Shown: positions 1 to 8,336 of the stretch, piece after piece
How the letters are laid out: each line of letters opens with the position of its first letter
Position numbering within the stretch: the stretch's first letter is position 1
From: Halieaceae bacterium
GTDB lineage: Bacteria; Pseudomonadota; Gammaproteobacteria; Pseudomonadales; Halieaceae
DNA length: 16,662 nucleotides
Reading direction: 5' to 3'
Assembly (NCBI GenBank): GCA_011524755.1
Contig: WTJR01000116.1
Coordinates: 1-16,662, forward strand
Translations under genes and position numbers: made by a program
The notes under the pieces: generated by a model
The model's database searches: none
What the model was told of the DNA's origin: nothing
Seen by the model: the letters and a program-made list of their open reading frames with translations, nothing else

Positions 1-8
1 GGATCAGC

Positions 9-13
9 AGGAG
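9..13 (+). promoter_or_regulatory. Ribosome binding site of mcr
   Basis: AGGAG lies 7 bases before the ATG at 21, a near-ideal Shine-Dalgarno spacing. It supports the ATG at 21 over the in-frame ATG three codons later. The promoter must lie upstream of the window. Confidence 0.75.
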
Positions 14-20
14 CACTCCG

Positions 21-3000
21 ATGAATGATATGAGCGATATTCCCCAGGATCTGCTGACGCAGTCCATCGCTGGGCGTCGACTCGACAACAAATGCATCAT
101 CCTGACCGGTGCCGCCGGCTCCATTGGTAGCTATATCACTCGGCAGTTATTGCGCGAAGGCGCGCGGGTCATGCTGACAGGTCGTGATCAGGGCAAACTT
201 GATGACTTCATGGGCGACTTAGTCGATGAAGGATTCGAGGAAACCTTCATGGTCAGCGCGACGGGTGATTGCGCGGATCCAGAGGTCTGCCGACAGATTG
301 TGGCAAAAACAGTTGCCGCCTTCGGTCCGATCGATGTGTTGGTCAATAACGCCGGTGCTGCAGGTCCTAAGTTCACGCTTCGCGACATCCCGTTTACCGA
401 GGCAGAGCAACGCGCAGCTGATTCCGACCAAACAATGTTCGATTCGGCGATGAATCTTTTGGGTGCGCCTTGGAATATGGCGCGTGCCGCGGCTCCGCAT
501 ATGTCCGCGGGTGGCAGCATCATCAACGTATCGACCATCTTCTCAAGAACGCATTACTACGGCCGTATTCCTTACGTGGTACCGAAGTCGGGGCTGAATG
601 CACTGGGCAAGGGCTTAGCGCTCGAGCTGGGCGAGAAGCAAGGTATTCGAGTCAATACTCTCTTCCCTGGCCCCATCGAGTCAGAGCGCATTGAAAGCGT
701 ATTTGCGCGCATGGATGAACTTCAGGGCGTCGAGCCAGGTAGCACGGGTAAAGAGTTCCGTGACCTGATGATTACGACCCGAACATCGGACGGTGGACTG
801 GAGTACAAGTACCCGACACCCACCGACGTTGCATCCGGCATTGTCTGGCTTGCGTCTGATGAGTCATCTGCGCTCTCAGGACACCACATTGAAGTCACAA
901 ACGGTATGCAAGTACCGGCGCAAAGCCGCTCACAGCTTGTATCGTGGCCCGATAAGCGACTCGAGGATCTCTCGGGTCAAGTTGTGCTCATTCTGGGTGG
1001 CGATGACTACCAAGAGGCCGTCACCTTTGCGGAACGCCAGATCCAAAGTGGCGCCCGTGTCATGCTGGCCTTCCGAAATCTGAATACGGTCGGTCACGCC
1101 CGCTCACTACTACAGGCTCGAAACCTTGATGATGTTCAGCTGTCACACCTAGACCCCCTTCGCAGGGAGTCGGTAGATCGCTCAATGCAGTTGATGTCGG
1201 ATCATTTCGGTCGGTTAGACGGGGTGATTCTGCTGCCGCAAAAGCCTAACGGTGAGTACGGTTATTCCTTATGTACTGCGAATGATGAGGATGTGGCGAA
1301 CTTTGTCCGTGACGAGGTGGTAGCACCTGTGGCCTTCGCATCGAGCTTCGCTCGAAACATGGATCGCCTGTTTGCAGACGGCGAGCCACCCGCGATTGTC
1401 TACGTAACAAACCCATCTGATCGTCACGGTAATCTGATGAACGAAATCATCCGCGCCTCAGTCGAAGCACTGATTCGTGGCTGGCGTCACGAGGACGAGA
1501 CACTTGCTAATGCCGGCGATCTCACATGGGCTGTTCAGCCCAACCAGATGGTGCGCTACGACACCGAGGACGATGAGGCATTAACCTTCGCCGCCGATTG
1601 GGCAGCAACGCTGACCAACCGCGTCCGAAAAATGGATTCGATCAATCTGTGGTTACCCCGCAGCATCAAGCGTTCAACGGGTAAGAGCTCAATGCCCTCC
1701 TCTATCTCGCGTGTACTACCGGGATTGCATAAAGGTCGCACCGCAGTCATTACCGGAGGCAGTCTGGGTATTGGTCTGCAACTGGGTCGTTTCCTTGCGA
1801 TTGCAGGTGCGCGCGTACTTCTGAGCGCACGAAGCGAAGGCAAGCTCGCGGAAGCTCGAGATGAGATTGTCGACGAGCTGCGCAATATTGGTTATCCAAG
1901 GCCTGAAAGCCGCGTCACCATCTTGGGCGGCATTGATGTCGGTGATCCCGATGCACTCGATCGACTTCACGACCATGCGGTCGCGGAGCTTGGCCATGTC
2001 GACTTCCTGATCAACAACGCCGGTATCTCAGGCGCTGAAGAGATGGTTGTAGATATGACGCGTGCCGACTGGGACCGCACCATGGAAGCCAACCTCATCT
2101 CTAACTACTCGCTGATCCGTAAATTCAGCCCAGCAATGAAAGCGGGCGGTAGAGGTTCCATCTTGAACGTATCGAGCTACTTCGGTGGCGAAAAATACGT
2201 GGCTGTGGCCTACCCCAACCGAGCGGATTATGCGGTATCAAAGGCGGGTCAGCGGGTACTGGCGGAAATTCTCTCGCGGCACCTCGGACCAGAGATTCAG
2301 ATTAACGCGCTGGCTCCCGGCCCCGTTGACGGTGCTCGCTTGCGCGGCTCTGCTGAGGCGCCCGGGTTATTTGACCGCCGCGGACTACTGGTCCTTGAGA
2401 ACAAGCGCTTAAATGAGGTTCATAAGGCCATACTGGCCGGCATGTCGAGTGGTTTCAGTGCCGATGATGTGATGACGCTTGCAAGTAACGCAGTGGACGG
2501 TATTGATATCGATGCACTGCCAAAGCCAATCGCGCGTCTCGTACTGAAGATCCGTGACTCGGGTGGTCTTGGAAACTCATCCAACTACCTCATGCACACG
2601 GGCATCGCAGAGAAACTGATGACGCGGCTTGTTCGCGCGGGCATTCTGAGCGATGAGCAACGTGAGCAGTTCCTTGGAACCTTCGTTGACGCGCCAGCGC
2701 CCTTCTTTGAATTCGCAGAGACTTCAAAGCAGGCGGAGCAGATCGAAACGGGCATTTTGAACCGTCTTCACCTGCACAAGATGCCAACCGACGAGCAGGT
2801 GGGACTGTCAACAGTATTCCACCTTGCGGACGACATCGTCAGTGGCGAGACCTTCCACCCCTCGGGCGGCTTGAAGTTTGATCGCTCGGTAACAGAGGGT
2901 GAGTTGCTCTTACCTCCTAACGAGAGCGAGATTGCGAAACTGCAGGGTAAGCGCATCGTCCTGATTGGCGACTCGATGAAAAACGAGCTTGCCAATATTG

Positions 3001-3671
3001 CTAATGGTTTCTTGGCTCAAAACGTTGAGAAGCTCTGGGTACTCACGAAGACTGAAGACGCCGCGAATGCCATGAAGCACAGCGTCGACAACCCTCATGG
3101 GATTAATGTCGAGTGCCGAGCGATCGGCGATGAGCTCGAATCCAGTTTGGATGACATTCTTCGCAACGAGGGCGGCTACGATGTTGTCGTCAGCAGCCCG
3201 TTTGAGCGTTTACCCCTTAATGCGCTTGCAGCTAACGCAAACGAGCCTTGGGATCGCGTTCTTAGCGACGATGAGTTCAGAAAGCTGGTGCATGATCAGC
3301 TCACGCATCACTTCCGCGTAGCACGCACGTCCGCATTGGTGCCGAATTGTCAGATCGTTTTGATTACACCTGATACGTCGCTTGCATCGACACGTGAAGA
3401 ATTTGCTTTGGCCTTGTTCGTGAAGAACTCGCTACACGCTTTCACAGTGACCTTGGGTGTTGAGGGAGAGCGTTTACCGACGGTCCCAGCGATTAACCAG
3501 GTTCAGTTGACGCGAAGAGCGCATACCGAAGAGCCGTCAAACGATCAGGAACTAGCAGAAGAAATGACGCGTTTGGTGCATGCGGTGCTTCAGTGCTCCG
3601 TACCCGCGCCAACGCCATCTGACAGTCGTTATCTGTCGAAGATCTTCCGTGGTAATGCAGTAACGGTGTAA
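21..3671 (+). CDS. mcr: Bifunctional malonyl-CoA reductase (malonyl-CoA to 3-hydroxypropionate)
   Basis: 1216 residues, almost the length of the Chloroflexus aurantiacus enzyme (about 1219). The family reduces malonyl-CoA to malonate semialdehyde in the C-terminal half and that to 3-hydroxypropionate in the N-terminal half, using NADPH in the cytoplasm. Four Rossmann units are visible. SDR1 has TGAAGSIG (29-36), NNAG (109-112) and Tyr185-x3-Lys189. A second unit starting near 318 has a degenerate glycine loop (LGGDD) and no Tyr-x3-Lys. After a linker around 548-568, SDR3 has TGGSLGIG (578-585), NNAG (665-668), Ser718/719 and Tyr737-x3-Lys741 (YAVSK). A fourth, degenerate unit begins near 974. 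The order catalytic/degenerate/catalytic/degenerate, with the junction near residue 550, matches the known family architecture and separates it from ordinary SDR proteins. No other 3-hydroxypropionate-cycle gene is in the window. The gene ends in its own terminator. Confidence 0.9.
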   Translation: MNDMSDIPQDLLTQSIAGRRLDNKCIILTGAAGSIGSYITRQLLREGARVMLTGRDQGKLDDFMGDLVDEGFEETFMVSATGDCADPEVCRQIVAKTVAAFGPIDVLVNNAGAAGPKFTLRDIPFTEAEQRAADSDQTMFDSAMNLLGAPWNMARAAAPHMSAGGSIINVSTIFSRTHYYGRIPYVVPKSGLNALGKGLALELGEKQGIRVNTLFPGPIESERIESVFARMDELQGVEPGSTGKEFRDLMITTRTSDGGLEYKYPTPTDVASGIVWLASDESSALSGHHIEVTNGMQVPAQSRSQLVSWPDKRLEDLSGQVVLILGGDDYQEAVTFAERQIQSGARVMLAFRNLNTVGHARSLLQARNLDDVQLSHLDPLRRESVDRSMQLMSDHFGRLDGVILLPQKPNGEYGYSLCTANDEDVANFVRDEVVAPVAFASSFARNMDRLFADGEPPAIVYVTNPSDRHGNLMNEIIRASVEALIRGWRHEDETLANAGDLTWAVQPNQMVRYDTEDDEALTFAADWAATLTNRVRKMDSINLWLPRSIKRSTGKSSMPSSISRVLPGLHKGRTAVITGGSLGIGLQLGRFLAIAGARVLLSARSEGKLAEARDEIVDELRNIGYPRPESRVTILGGIDVGDPDALDRLHDHAVAELGHVDFLINNAGISGAEEMVVDMTRADWDRTMEANLISNYSLIRKFSPAMKAGGRGSILNVSSYFGGEKYVAVAYPNRADYAVSKAGQRVLAEILSRHLGPEIQINALAPGPVDGARLRGSAEAPGLFDRRGLLVLENKRLNEVHKAILAGMSSGFSADDVMTLASNAVDGIDIDALPKPIARLVLKIRDSGGLGNSSNYLMHTGIAEKLMTRLVRAGILSDEQREQFLGTFVDAPAPFFEFAETSKQAEQIETGILNRLHLHKMPTDEQVGLSTVFHLADDIVSGETFHPSGGLKFDRSVTEGELLLPPNESEIAKLQGKRIVLIGDSMKNELANIANGFLAQNVEKLWVLTKTEDAANAMKHSVDNPHGINVECRAIGDELESSLDDILRNEGGYDVVVSSPFERLPLNALAANANEPWDRVLSDDEFRKLVHDQLTHHFRVARTSALVPNCQIVLITPDTSLASTREEFALALFVKNSLHAFTVTLGVEGERLPTVPAINQVQLTRRAHTEEPSNDQELAEEMTRLVHAVLQCSVPAPTPSDSRYLSKIFRGNAVTV

Positions 3672-3691
3672 CTCTGGGCAGGGTGATCACC

Positions 3692-3720
3692 AAAACCGGG
3701 GCACTGCCCCGGTTTTTTTT
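3692..3720 (+). terminator. Rho-independent terminator of mcr
   Basis: A perfect 11-bp stem, AAAACCGGGGC (3692-3702) with GCCCCGGTTTT (3706-3716), encloses a 3-base loop (ACT) and runs into eight T residues (3713-3720). It starts 20 bases after the mcr stop and separates mcr from the transporter gene that follows. Confidence 0.93.
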
Positions 3721-3733
3721 GCCCAGCTTGTTC

Positions 3734-3764
3734 TTGTCACTTTTCTTTGCACGCTCGCTAGATA
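3734..3764 (+). promoter_or_regulatory. Possible sigma70-type promoter for the GPH transporter
   Basis: TTGTCA (3734-3739) and TAGATA (3759-3764) are separated by 19 bases, longer than the usual 17. The pair sits between the mcr terminator and the transporter start, where a new promoter is needed. A short TGAG/CTCA inverted repeat (3766-3777) follows. The assignment rests on pattern and position only. Confidence 0.3.
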
Positions 3765-3806
3765 CTGAGTAGTCTCAAGCAAAGCTAATAACAAAAGAAT
3801 AGGCTT

Positions 3807-5255
3807 ATGACAGACAGCGGTACTGCGCTCCCCTTTAGTACAAAATTCCTTTACGGGTTCGGTTCAATTGCCTACGGCATTAAAGACAACGCATTCGCCT
3901 ATTTCCTGTTATTTGTTTACGTTCAAGTCTTCGGTCTTGCCCCTGACCTGGCCGGTCTGGCCATCCTGATCATGCTGATCTTCGATGCCATCTCCGACCC
4001 GCTCATTGGCTATATTTCCGATAACACCAAGTCACGCTGGGGCCGCAGACACCCGTTTATTTACGGGTCCATCATTCCCGTATCACTGACGTTCTTTCTG
4101 ATTTGGGATCCCCCCACTGCCGCCTCCGATCAAGTGCTTTTCTGGTACCTGCTGGTAATGGGTATTGGTATCCGAACCACCATTACCCTTTACGAAATAC
4201 CCAGTACGGCACTGGGTCCTGAGCTGACTCAGGACTACGTTGAGCGCAGCTCTCTGATTGCGTTCAGGGCCTGGTTTGGCTGGTGGGGCGGACTCACCAT
4301 GTGGAACCTACTTTGGGTCTTCGTCGTCTACAGCAGCGCCAACGGTACGCAAGACGCTCGCTATGTGCCCGAAACCTGGGTGGTGTATGGCATTGGCTGC
4401 AGTATTGTCATGGCCATTGCCATACTGGTGACAGGCGTGGGGACGCATAAACACATCCCACATCTCCACATACCGGATGAAGGTGAGAAAGAGAGCAAGC
4501 GCAAGCAGGTAAAGACGGTACTGAAAGACATATGGCTCACACTAAATGTCAGCCGTAACTACCGCATACTGTTCATTGCTTACATCGTTTGCAAAGCTGC
4601 CTCGGGGCTATTTACCAACCTCACTCTCTTCTACTACAGCTATTACTGGGAACTAGAGCCCTCGGACATTCTCACCATTGGCTTGAGTCTGTTTCTTGCT
4701 CCGGTGCTCGGTCTAAAACTCGCACCCATGTGCAGCGGCCTATTTGGAAAACGAAATACGGCTATTGGCTTTTTCGCAGCTTCCATGGTGCTAGAAAACG
4801 CGTTGATTCTGCTGCGCGTTTTGGATCTGCTGCCCTCCAATGACTCCCCATTGATATTGGCCTGTGTTCTCGCCTGTCACTTTGCTGCTGTCGCTTGCAT
4901 CATTGTGGCTGGAACGGCAGTAGGCTCGATGGTCTTTGACACGGTGGAGGAAGTGGAGACTGCCACCAACAAGCGAATGGAAGGAACGCTATTGGCGGCA
5001 CGTTCGTTTGCTGAAAAGTGTATGGCGGGGGCTGGTGCGTTTTCTGCGGGCCTCATTCTGAGCTTTGCGGCGTGGCCTGAAGACGCCAAGCCCGGCCTTG
5101 TATCACAAGCGACGCTCGATACGGTGGGCATCTACACCGTCATTGCATCGACGGCGCTCTGGTTACTGGGTCTCTTTTTCATCGGCAAAGTTCGTGAAAA
5201 CAAGGAGGCGCACGCTGAGCGCCTTTCAGGGCTTGCGGCCAAAGGAGCCCAATAA
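3807..5255 (+). CDS. GPH-family (MelB-like) cation symporter, MFS superfamily
   Basis: 482 residues with about 12 hydrophobic segments and a charged central loop (about 213-245, rich in Lys/Glu), as in the glycoside-pentoside-hexuronide:cation symporters. The family signature is present after the second segment: Asp60, Asp64-Pro65 and Gly68, then SRWGRRHPF at 76-84. Asp60 and Asp64 occupy the positions of the MelB cation-site aspartates. The protein should couple Na+ or H+ entry to uptake across the inner membrane. The family is broad and the substrate cannot be read from the sequence; it need not be a sugar. The start is fixed because the next Met is at residue 56, but the Shine-Dalgarno is poor (AGG only 3 bases before the ATG). 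The periplasmic amidohydrolase gene begins 93 bases downstream with no visible terminator between them, so uptake of a hydrolysis product is a reasonable guess. Confidence 0.85.
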   Translation: MTDSGTALPFSTKFLYGFGSIAYGIKDNAFAYFLLFVYVQVFGLAPDLAGLAILIMLIFDAISDPLIGYISDNTKSRWGRRHPFIYGSIIPVSLTFFLIWDPPTAASDQVLFWYLLVMGIGIRTTITLYEIPSTALGPELTQDYVERSSLIAFRAWFGWWGGLTMWNLLWVFVVYSSANGTQDARYVPETWVVYGIGCSIVMAIAILVTGVGTHKHIPHLHIPDEGEKESKRKQVKTVLKDIWLTLNVSRNYRILFIAYIVCKAASGLFTNLTLFYYSYYWELEPSDILTIGLSLFLAPVLGLKLAPMCSGLFGKRNTAIGFFAASMVLENALILLRVLDLLPSNDSPLILACVLACHFAAVACIIVAGTAVGSMVFDTVEEVETATNKRMEGTLLAARSFAEKCMAGAGAFSAGLILSFAAWPEDAKPGLVSQATLDTVGIYTVIASTALWLLGLFFIGKVRENKEAHAERLSGLAAKGAQ

Positions 5256-5335
5256 AAACTAGTGGGTCACCATGGATTTGCTGGCACGATCACGACATGA
5301 TGAATGCTAGGCACACTCCCCTGTAGTAATACGAT

Positions 5336-5339
5336 AGGA
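5336..5339 (+). promoter_or_regulatory. Ribosome binding site deciding the start of the M20 amidohydrolase
   Basis: AGGA ends 9 bases before the ATG at 5349. It argues for that codon over an in-frame ATG at 5304, which would put 15 non-hydrophobic residues ahead of a clean signal peptide. Confidence 0.6.
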
Positions 5340-5348
5340 CACGCTCTT

Positions 5349-6629
5349 ATGAAATCTCTTAAATCCCTGCTTGTTGCTACTAGCTGCGCGGTATTACTGC
5401 CCATGCACTCGCTAGCAGCAGATGTGACCGCCAAAATCGATGCTGTTATGCCCAAGGTTGTCGAATGGCGACGCGATTTTCACCAACACCCCGAACTCAG
5501 TAATCAGGAATTTAGGACGGCAAAAATTGTCGCCGATCACTTACGGGCTCTCGGTATGGAGGTAGAGACTGAGGTGGCTCACACCGGTGTGGTTGGGACA
5601 CTGCGCGGAGGCGACGGCCCGGTCGTTGCTTTGCGCGCCGATATGGATGGACTGCCTGTCACCGAACTGGTTGACCTCCCGTTTGCGTCAAAAGCACGAG
5701 GTGTCTATCAGGGTCGCGAAGTCGGGGTCATGCACGCTTGTGGCCATGACAATCACGTGGCTATTTTAATGGGCGTAGCCGAGGTCCTCGCTGGTATGGG
5801 CGATGATTTACCTGGGACGGTTAAATTCATATTCCAACCGGCCGAAGAAGGCACACCGGATGGGTCAGTTGGCGGCGCGGAGCTCATGCTTATGGAGGGC
5901 GCCTTTGAGAATCCACGGCCCGATGTCGTGTTCGGGCTCCACGTGTTTCCATTCCCGGCCGGCACCATTGCAACACGCCCTGGCGGACTCATGGCTTCAT
6001 CAGATCGCCATCAAATCACCATCAAAGGCAAACAGACGCACGGCGCGGTGCCGTGGGCGGGCGTTGACCCCATTGTGACGGCCAGCCAAGTCGTCCTGGG
6101 ACTTCAAACCATCGTCTCACGGCAACTAGATGCCACCTTAACGCCCTCCATCGTTACCATCGGACGAGTTGAGGGCGGTGTTCGCAACAACATCATCCCC
6201 GAATCAGTAGAACTTGAGGGCACCATCAGGACCTTTGATGCTGAAACCCGTATCGATATTCATAAGCGGATTAGACGCACCGCCACCAACATTGCTGAAG
6301 CTGCAGGTGCAACAGCCGATGTAGTGATTGATCAGGGGTATGGCGTCACTCGCAATGATCCGAATCTCTTCCGACAGATGTCGCCCACGCTGGAACGCGT
6401 TGCGGGTGATCGCTTCATCGAAGCCTCGCAGACCACAACAGCCGAGGATTTCTCCTACTTCGCCAATGAAGTACCGGGACTCTTCTTATTCTTGGGTGTT
6501 GCTCCTGACGATCCGACTTTGATCTACCCCAACCACTCGCCTCGCTTCTATGCGGACGAACGGGCGCTCCCGGTGGGTGTCGAGGCACTGACCTCCATGA
6601 CCTTGGACTACATGATGTCCGAGCAGTAA
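5349..6629 (+). CDS. Exported M20-family amidohydrolase (N-acyl-amino acid / hippurate hydrolase type)
   Basis: 426 residues from the chosen ATG. A Sec signal peptide is evident: Lys-containing N-terminus, hydrophobic stretch, and SLA at 21-23 as the probable cleavage site, so the enzyme should act in the periplasm. The mature part is a typical M20D peptidase-like amidohydrolase: RRDFHQHPELS (41-51), RADMDGLPV (96-104), HACGHDNH (129-136), FQPAEEG (162-168), GLHVF (196-200), THGAVPW (230-236) and PNHSPRF (394-400). Likely metal and catalytic residues are Cys131, His133, Glu166/Glu167, His198 and His396. Relatives hydrolyse N-acyl amino acids, hippurate or indole-acetyl amino acids; the exact substrate is not determined. 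It follows the GPH transporter on the same strand and is convergent with the acyl-CoA synthetase, with stops only about 20 bases apart. Confidence 0.88.
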   Translation: MKSLKSLLVATSCAVLLPMHSLAADVTAKIDAVMPKVVEWRRDFHQHPELSNQEFRTAKIVADHLRALGMEVETEVAHTGVVGTLRGGDGPVVALRADMDGLPVTELVDLPFASKARGVYQGREVGVMHACGHDNHVAILMGVAEVLAGMGDDLPGTVKFIFQPAEEGTPDGSVGGAELMLMEGAFENPRPDVVFGLHVFPFPAGTIATRPGGLMASSDRHQITIKGKQTHGAVPWAGVDPIVTASQVVLGLQTIVSRQLDATLTPSIVTIGRVEGGVRNNIIPESVELEGTIRTFDAETRIDIHKRIRRTATNIAEAAGATADVVIDQGYGVTRNDPNLFRQMSPTLERVAGDRFIEASQTTTAEDFSYFANEVPGLFLFLGVAPDDPTLIYPNHSPRFYADERALPVGVEALTSMTLDYMMSEQ

Positions 6630-6631
6630 AC

Positions 6632-6651
6632 GCTCGAACGTAAAGTCGAGC
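6632..6651. terminator. Weak inverted repeat between convergent genes, possible bidirectional terminator
   Basis: GCTCGA (6632-6637) and TCGAGC (6646-6651) form a 6-bp stem with an 8-base loop, lying between the two convergent stop codons and touching the ligase stop. Neither side carries a proper T-tract, so intrinsic termination would be weak. Confidence 0.25.
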
Positions 6652-8195
6652 TAAAAGGTGTCTCGAAGCTGACGTTTTAGGATTTTTCCAATGTCGCTTC
6701 GAGGCAGCTCATCCATAAAGGTGACGCCGGCAATGGCCTGGATGGGGCTCAGCCGTTTGTTCGCATCGAACCTAATGTCTTCCTCGACACGCTCACTATC
6801 CGCGCGCCTGACCACGAACGCCCATGGCGTTTCACCCCACTCCTCTGAGGGTTTAGCCACTACCGCTGACTCAACTACATCCGGCATGGCGTTCAGAGCC
6901 TGCTCTAGGTCGGTGGCGTAAATATTCTGACCCCCCGATAGAATCATGTCCTTGATTCGGTCACTCAAAAACAACCAGCCGTCCTCGTCGAGGTAACCCA
7001 CATCACCCGAGCGATAGAAGAGCCTGCCCTGCTCATCGAACCAGTGCATCGCCTTGGTGGCCTCCTCTCGATTGAGATAGCCATCACTCATGATGCCCGC
7101 GCGCCCAACAATTTCTCCCGACTCGTTGGGTCCCAACAATTCACCGTTTTCGCCGAGAATTTTCAATTCGCCCCCAGGCTGTACCTGCCCTACCGAACCC
7201 AACTTACCCAGCTCTGCGGCTTTCCGCGCAATTAAGGTCGTAGCGACACCGCCCTCGGTCAAACCGTAGAACTCCAGTAACTGTGCACTCGTATCCTTCA
7301 GAATCTTCTCTTTCATGACGGCTGATAGTGGTGCACTGGTAGAGAACAGCCACTTCACACTTTTCCAGTTATCTGGCGAGTGATTGGGGGAAGCCCACAT
7401 GCGTTGGTACTGCACAGGCACCAACATGGCGTGCGTGATCGCGTAGTCGCGAATTAACTCGTTCGCGCGCTCCGCGTTGAACTTTCGCATGATGACCTGG
7501 GTTGCACCCACCCAAACCGAGGGCCACCAGGTCGTGATTGTGGTGTTTGAGTACAGAGGTGTACTGGTAAGTACGACACCCCCCTCAAATTCCATCTTTT
7601 CAGTGCCAGAAATAAGAAGATTGCGCGCGAGATGGCTGTGAATGATTCCCTTGGGAATGCCCGTCGTCCCGGAGCTATAGAGAATGTCGTACTCCTCGTC
7701 GAGCGCCATGTGGACATTCGGAGAGCTAATATCAAAGGTGTTGGCCCACGTCGTATGATCATGAAATTGCTCGCAGGCCGTCTCCAACGCAAATCGCAGA
7801 TCCGCTCTGATCGAGGGGATGTCCACGAAGTGCTCAAGCGCTGCATCGCGGTATTGATCTGAGACAAACAGGCCCTTCACCGCGCTGTCGAGCAGCATAT
7901 TTCTCTGCGCCTCTGGTGTCGCCGTATTGGGGACAGGCACCATGCTGGCACCCGAGCACAAAATACCCGTCATCACCTCCGCACACTCGATGCTGTTGCG
8001 CGACAGAACAGCTATGCGATCACCCTTACCAATGCCGGCCGCAATGAGTCCGTTAGCGATACGAAAAACGTGATCAATACTGGTTTTGTTATCGCGCTCG
8101 ACCCCATCAATGATGTAGGCCAGCCGCGCAGGCTGATTCGTCCTGCGGCTATCAAGTCGTTCACAGAGCGATAGGGTCACGATGGGGTACCTCAC
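6651..8195 (-). CDS. AMP-dependent acyl-CoA synthetase / acid-CoA ligase
   Basis: 514 residues of the adenylate-forming (ANL) superfamily, which activates a carboxylic acid with ATP and then forms the CoA thioester. Motifs in order: the P-loop-like YSSGTTGIPKG (173-183), FYGLTEGG (309-316), YRSGD with Asp398 (394-398), the hinge region SDRIKDMILSGGQNIY (411-426) and the C-terminal catalytic lysine Lys504 in DIGKILKRQL. There is no signal peptide, so it is cytoplasmic. The substrate (fatty, aromatic or short hydroxy acid) is not evident. The reading frame opens with GTG at 8195; a second GTG at 8180 has a better-placed GAGG and would shorten the protein by five residues. It is the only minus-strand gene in its neighbourhood and is divergent from the psiE gene. 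Confidence 0.88.
   Translation of the reverse strand: MRYPIVTLSLCERLDSRRTNQPARLAYIIDGVERDNKTSIDHVFRIANGLIAAGIGKGDRIAVLSRNSIECAEVMTGILCSGASMVPVPNTATPEAQRNMLLDSAVKGLFVSDQYRDAALEHFVDIPSIRADLRFALETACEQFHDHTTWANTFDISSPNVHMALDEEYDILYSSGTTGIPKGIIHSHLARNLLISGTEKMEFEGGVVLTSTPLYSNTTITTWWPSVWVGATQVIMRKFNAERANELIRDYAITHAMLVPVQYQRMWASPNHSPDNWKSVKWLFSTSAPLSAVMKEKILKDTSAQLLEFYGLTEGGVATTLIARKAAELGKLGSVGQVQPGGELKILGENGELLGPNESGEIVGRAGIMSDGYLNREEATKAMHWFDEQGRLFYRSGDVGYLDEDGWLFLSDRIKDMILSGGQNIYATDLEQALNAMPDVVESAVVAKPSEEWGETPWAFVVRRADSERVEEDIRFDANKRLSPIQAIAGVTFMDELPRSDIGKILKRQLRDTF
8190..8193 (-). promoter_or_regulatory. Candidate ribosome binding site favouring a GTG start at 8180 for the ligase
   Basis: On the minus strand GAGG (8193 down to 8190) lies 9 bases before the GTG at 8180-8178. 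The GTG at 8195 has no recognisable Shine-Dalgarno. The evidence is short and leaves the start open by five codons. Confidence 0.4.
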
Positions 8196-8284
8196 AAAAC
8201 AGTTGTCTAAGATCTATTTACTCAATGGAAGATACCAAAGGTTTGATTGTCTGACAGGCTGTAAAAAACGCCCAAAAAGACTGA

Positions 8285-8306
8285 ACGGACCTGAATTTTG
8301 GTCCGT
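8285..8306. repeat. Perfect 7-bp inverted repeat in the ligase/psiE divergent intergenic region
   Basis: ACGGACC (8285-8291) and GGTCCGT (8300-8306) are perfect inverted arms around an 8-base AT-rich centre (TGAATTTT). The site lies 37 bases before the psiE start, in a 148-base divergent intergenic region. No T-tract follows directly on either strand, so a protein-binding operator is more likely than a terminator. Two short overlapping palindromes, TGTCTGACA (8248-8256) and ACAGGCTGT (8254-8262), lie just upstream. Confidence 0.4.
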
Positions 8307-8331
8307 AAAACCTATTGAAGCAGCGGGTTTT

Positions 8332-8336
8332 GGGGA
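8332..8336 (+). promoter_or_regulatory. Ribosome binding site deciding the start of the PsiE-family gene
   Basis: GGGGA lies 7 bases before the ATG at 8344. The in-frame ATG at 8182 would overlap the divergent ligase start and add 54 polar residues absent from the family, so 8344 is preferred. Confidence 0.6.

Noticed and set aside
1556..1885. 109-codon open frame on the - strand
   Set aside because: It is antisense to the linker and third SDR domain of mcr and has no protein features.
5304..5348. Upstream in-frame ATG giving the amidohydrolase 15 extra residues
   Set aside because: The extension would precede a textbook signal peptide, and the ATG at 5349 has an AGGA at suitable spacing.
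7454..7867. 137-codon open frame on the - strand
   Set aside because: It lies in another frame of the acyl-CoA synthetase gene, whose motifs are continuous there, and its translation shows no domain.
8248..8262. Pho box for the PsiE-family gene
   Set aside because: Only fragments resembling CTGT(C/A)A are present, and the 11-base direct repeat spacing of a Pho box is not met.
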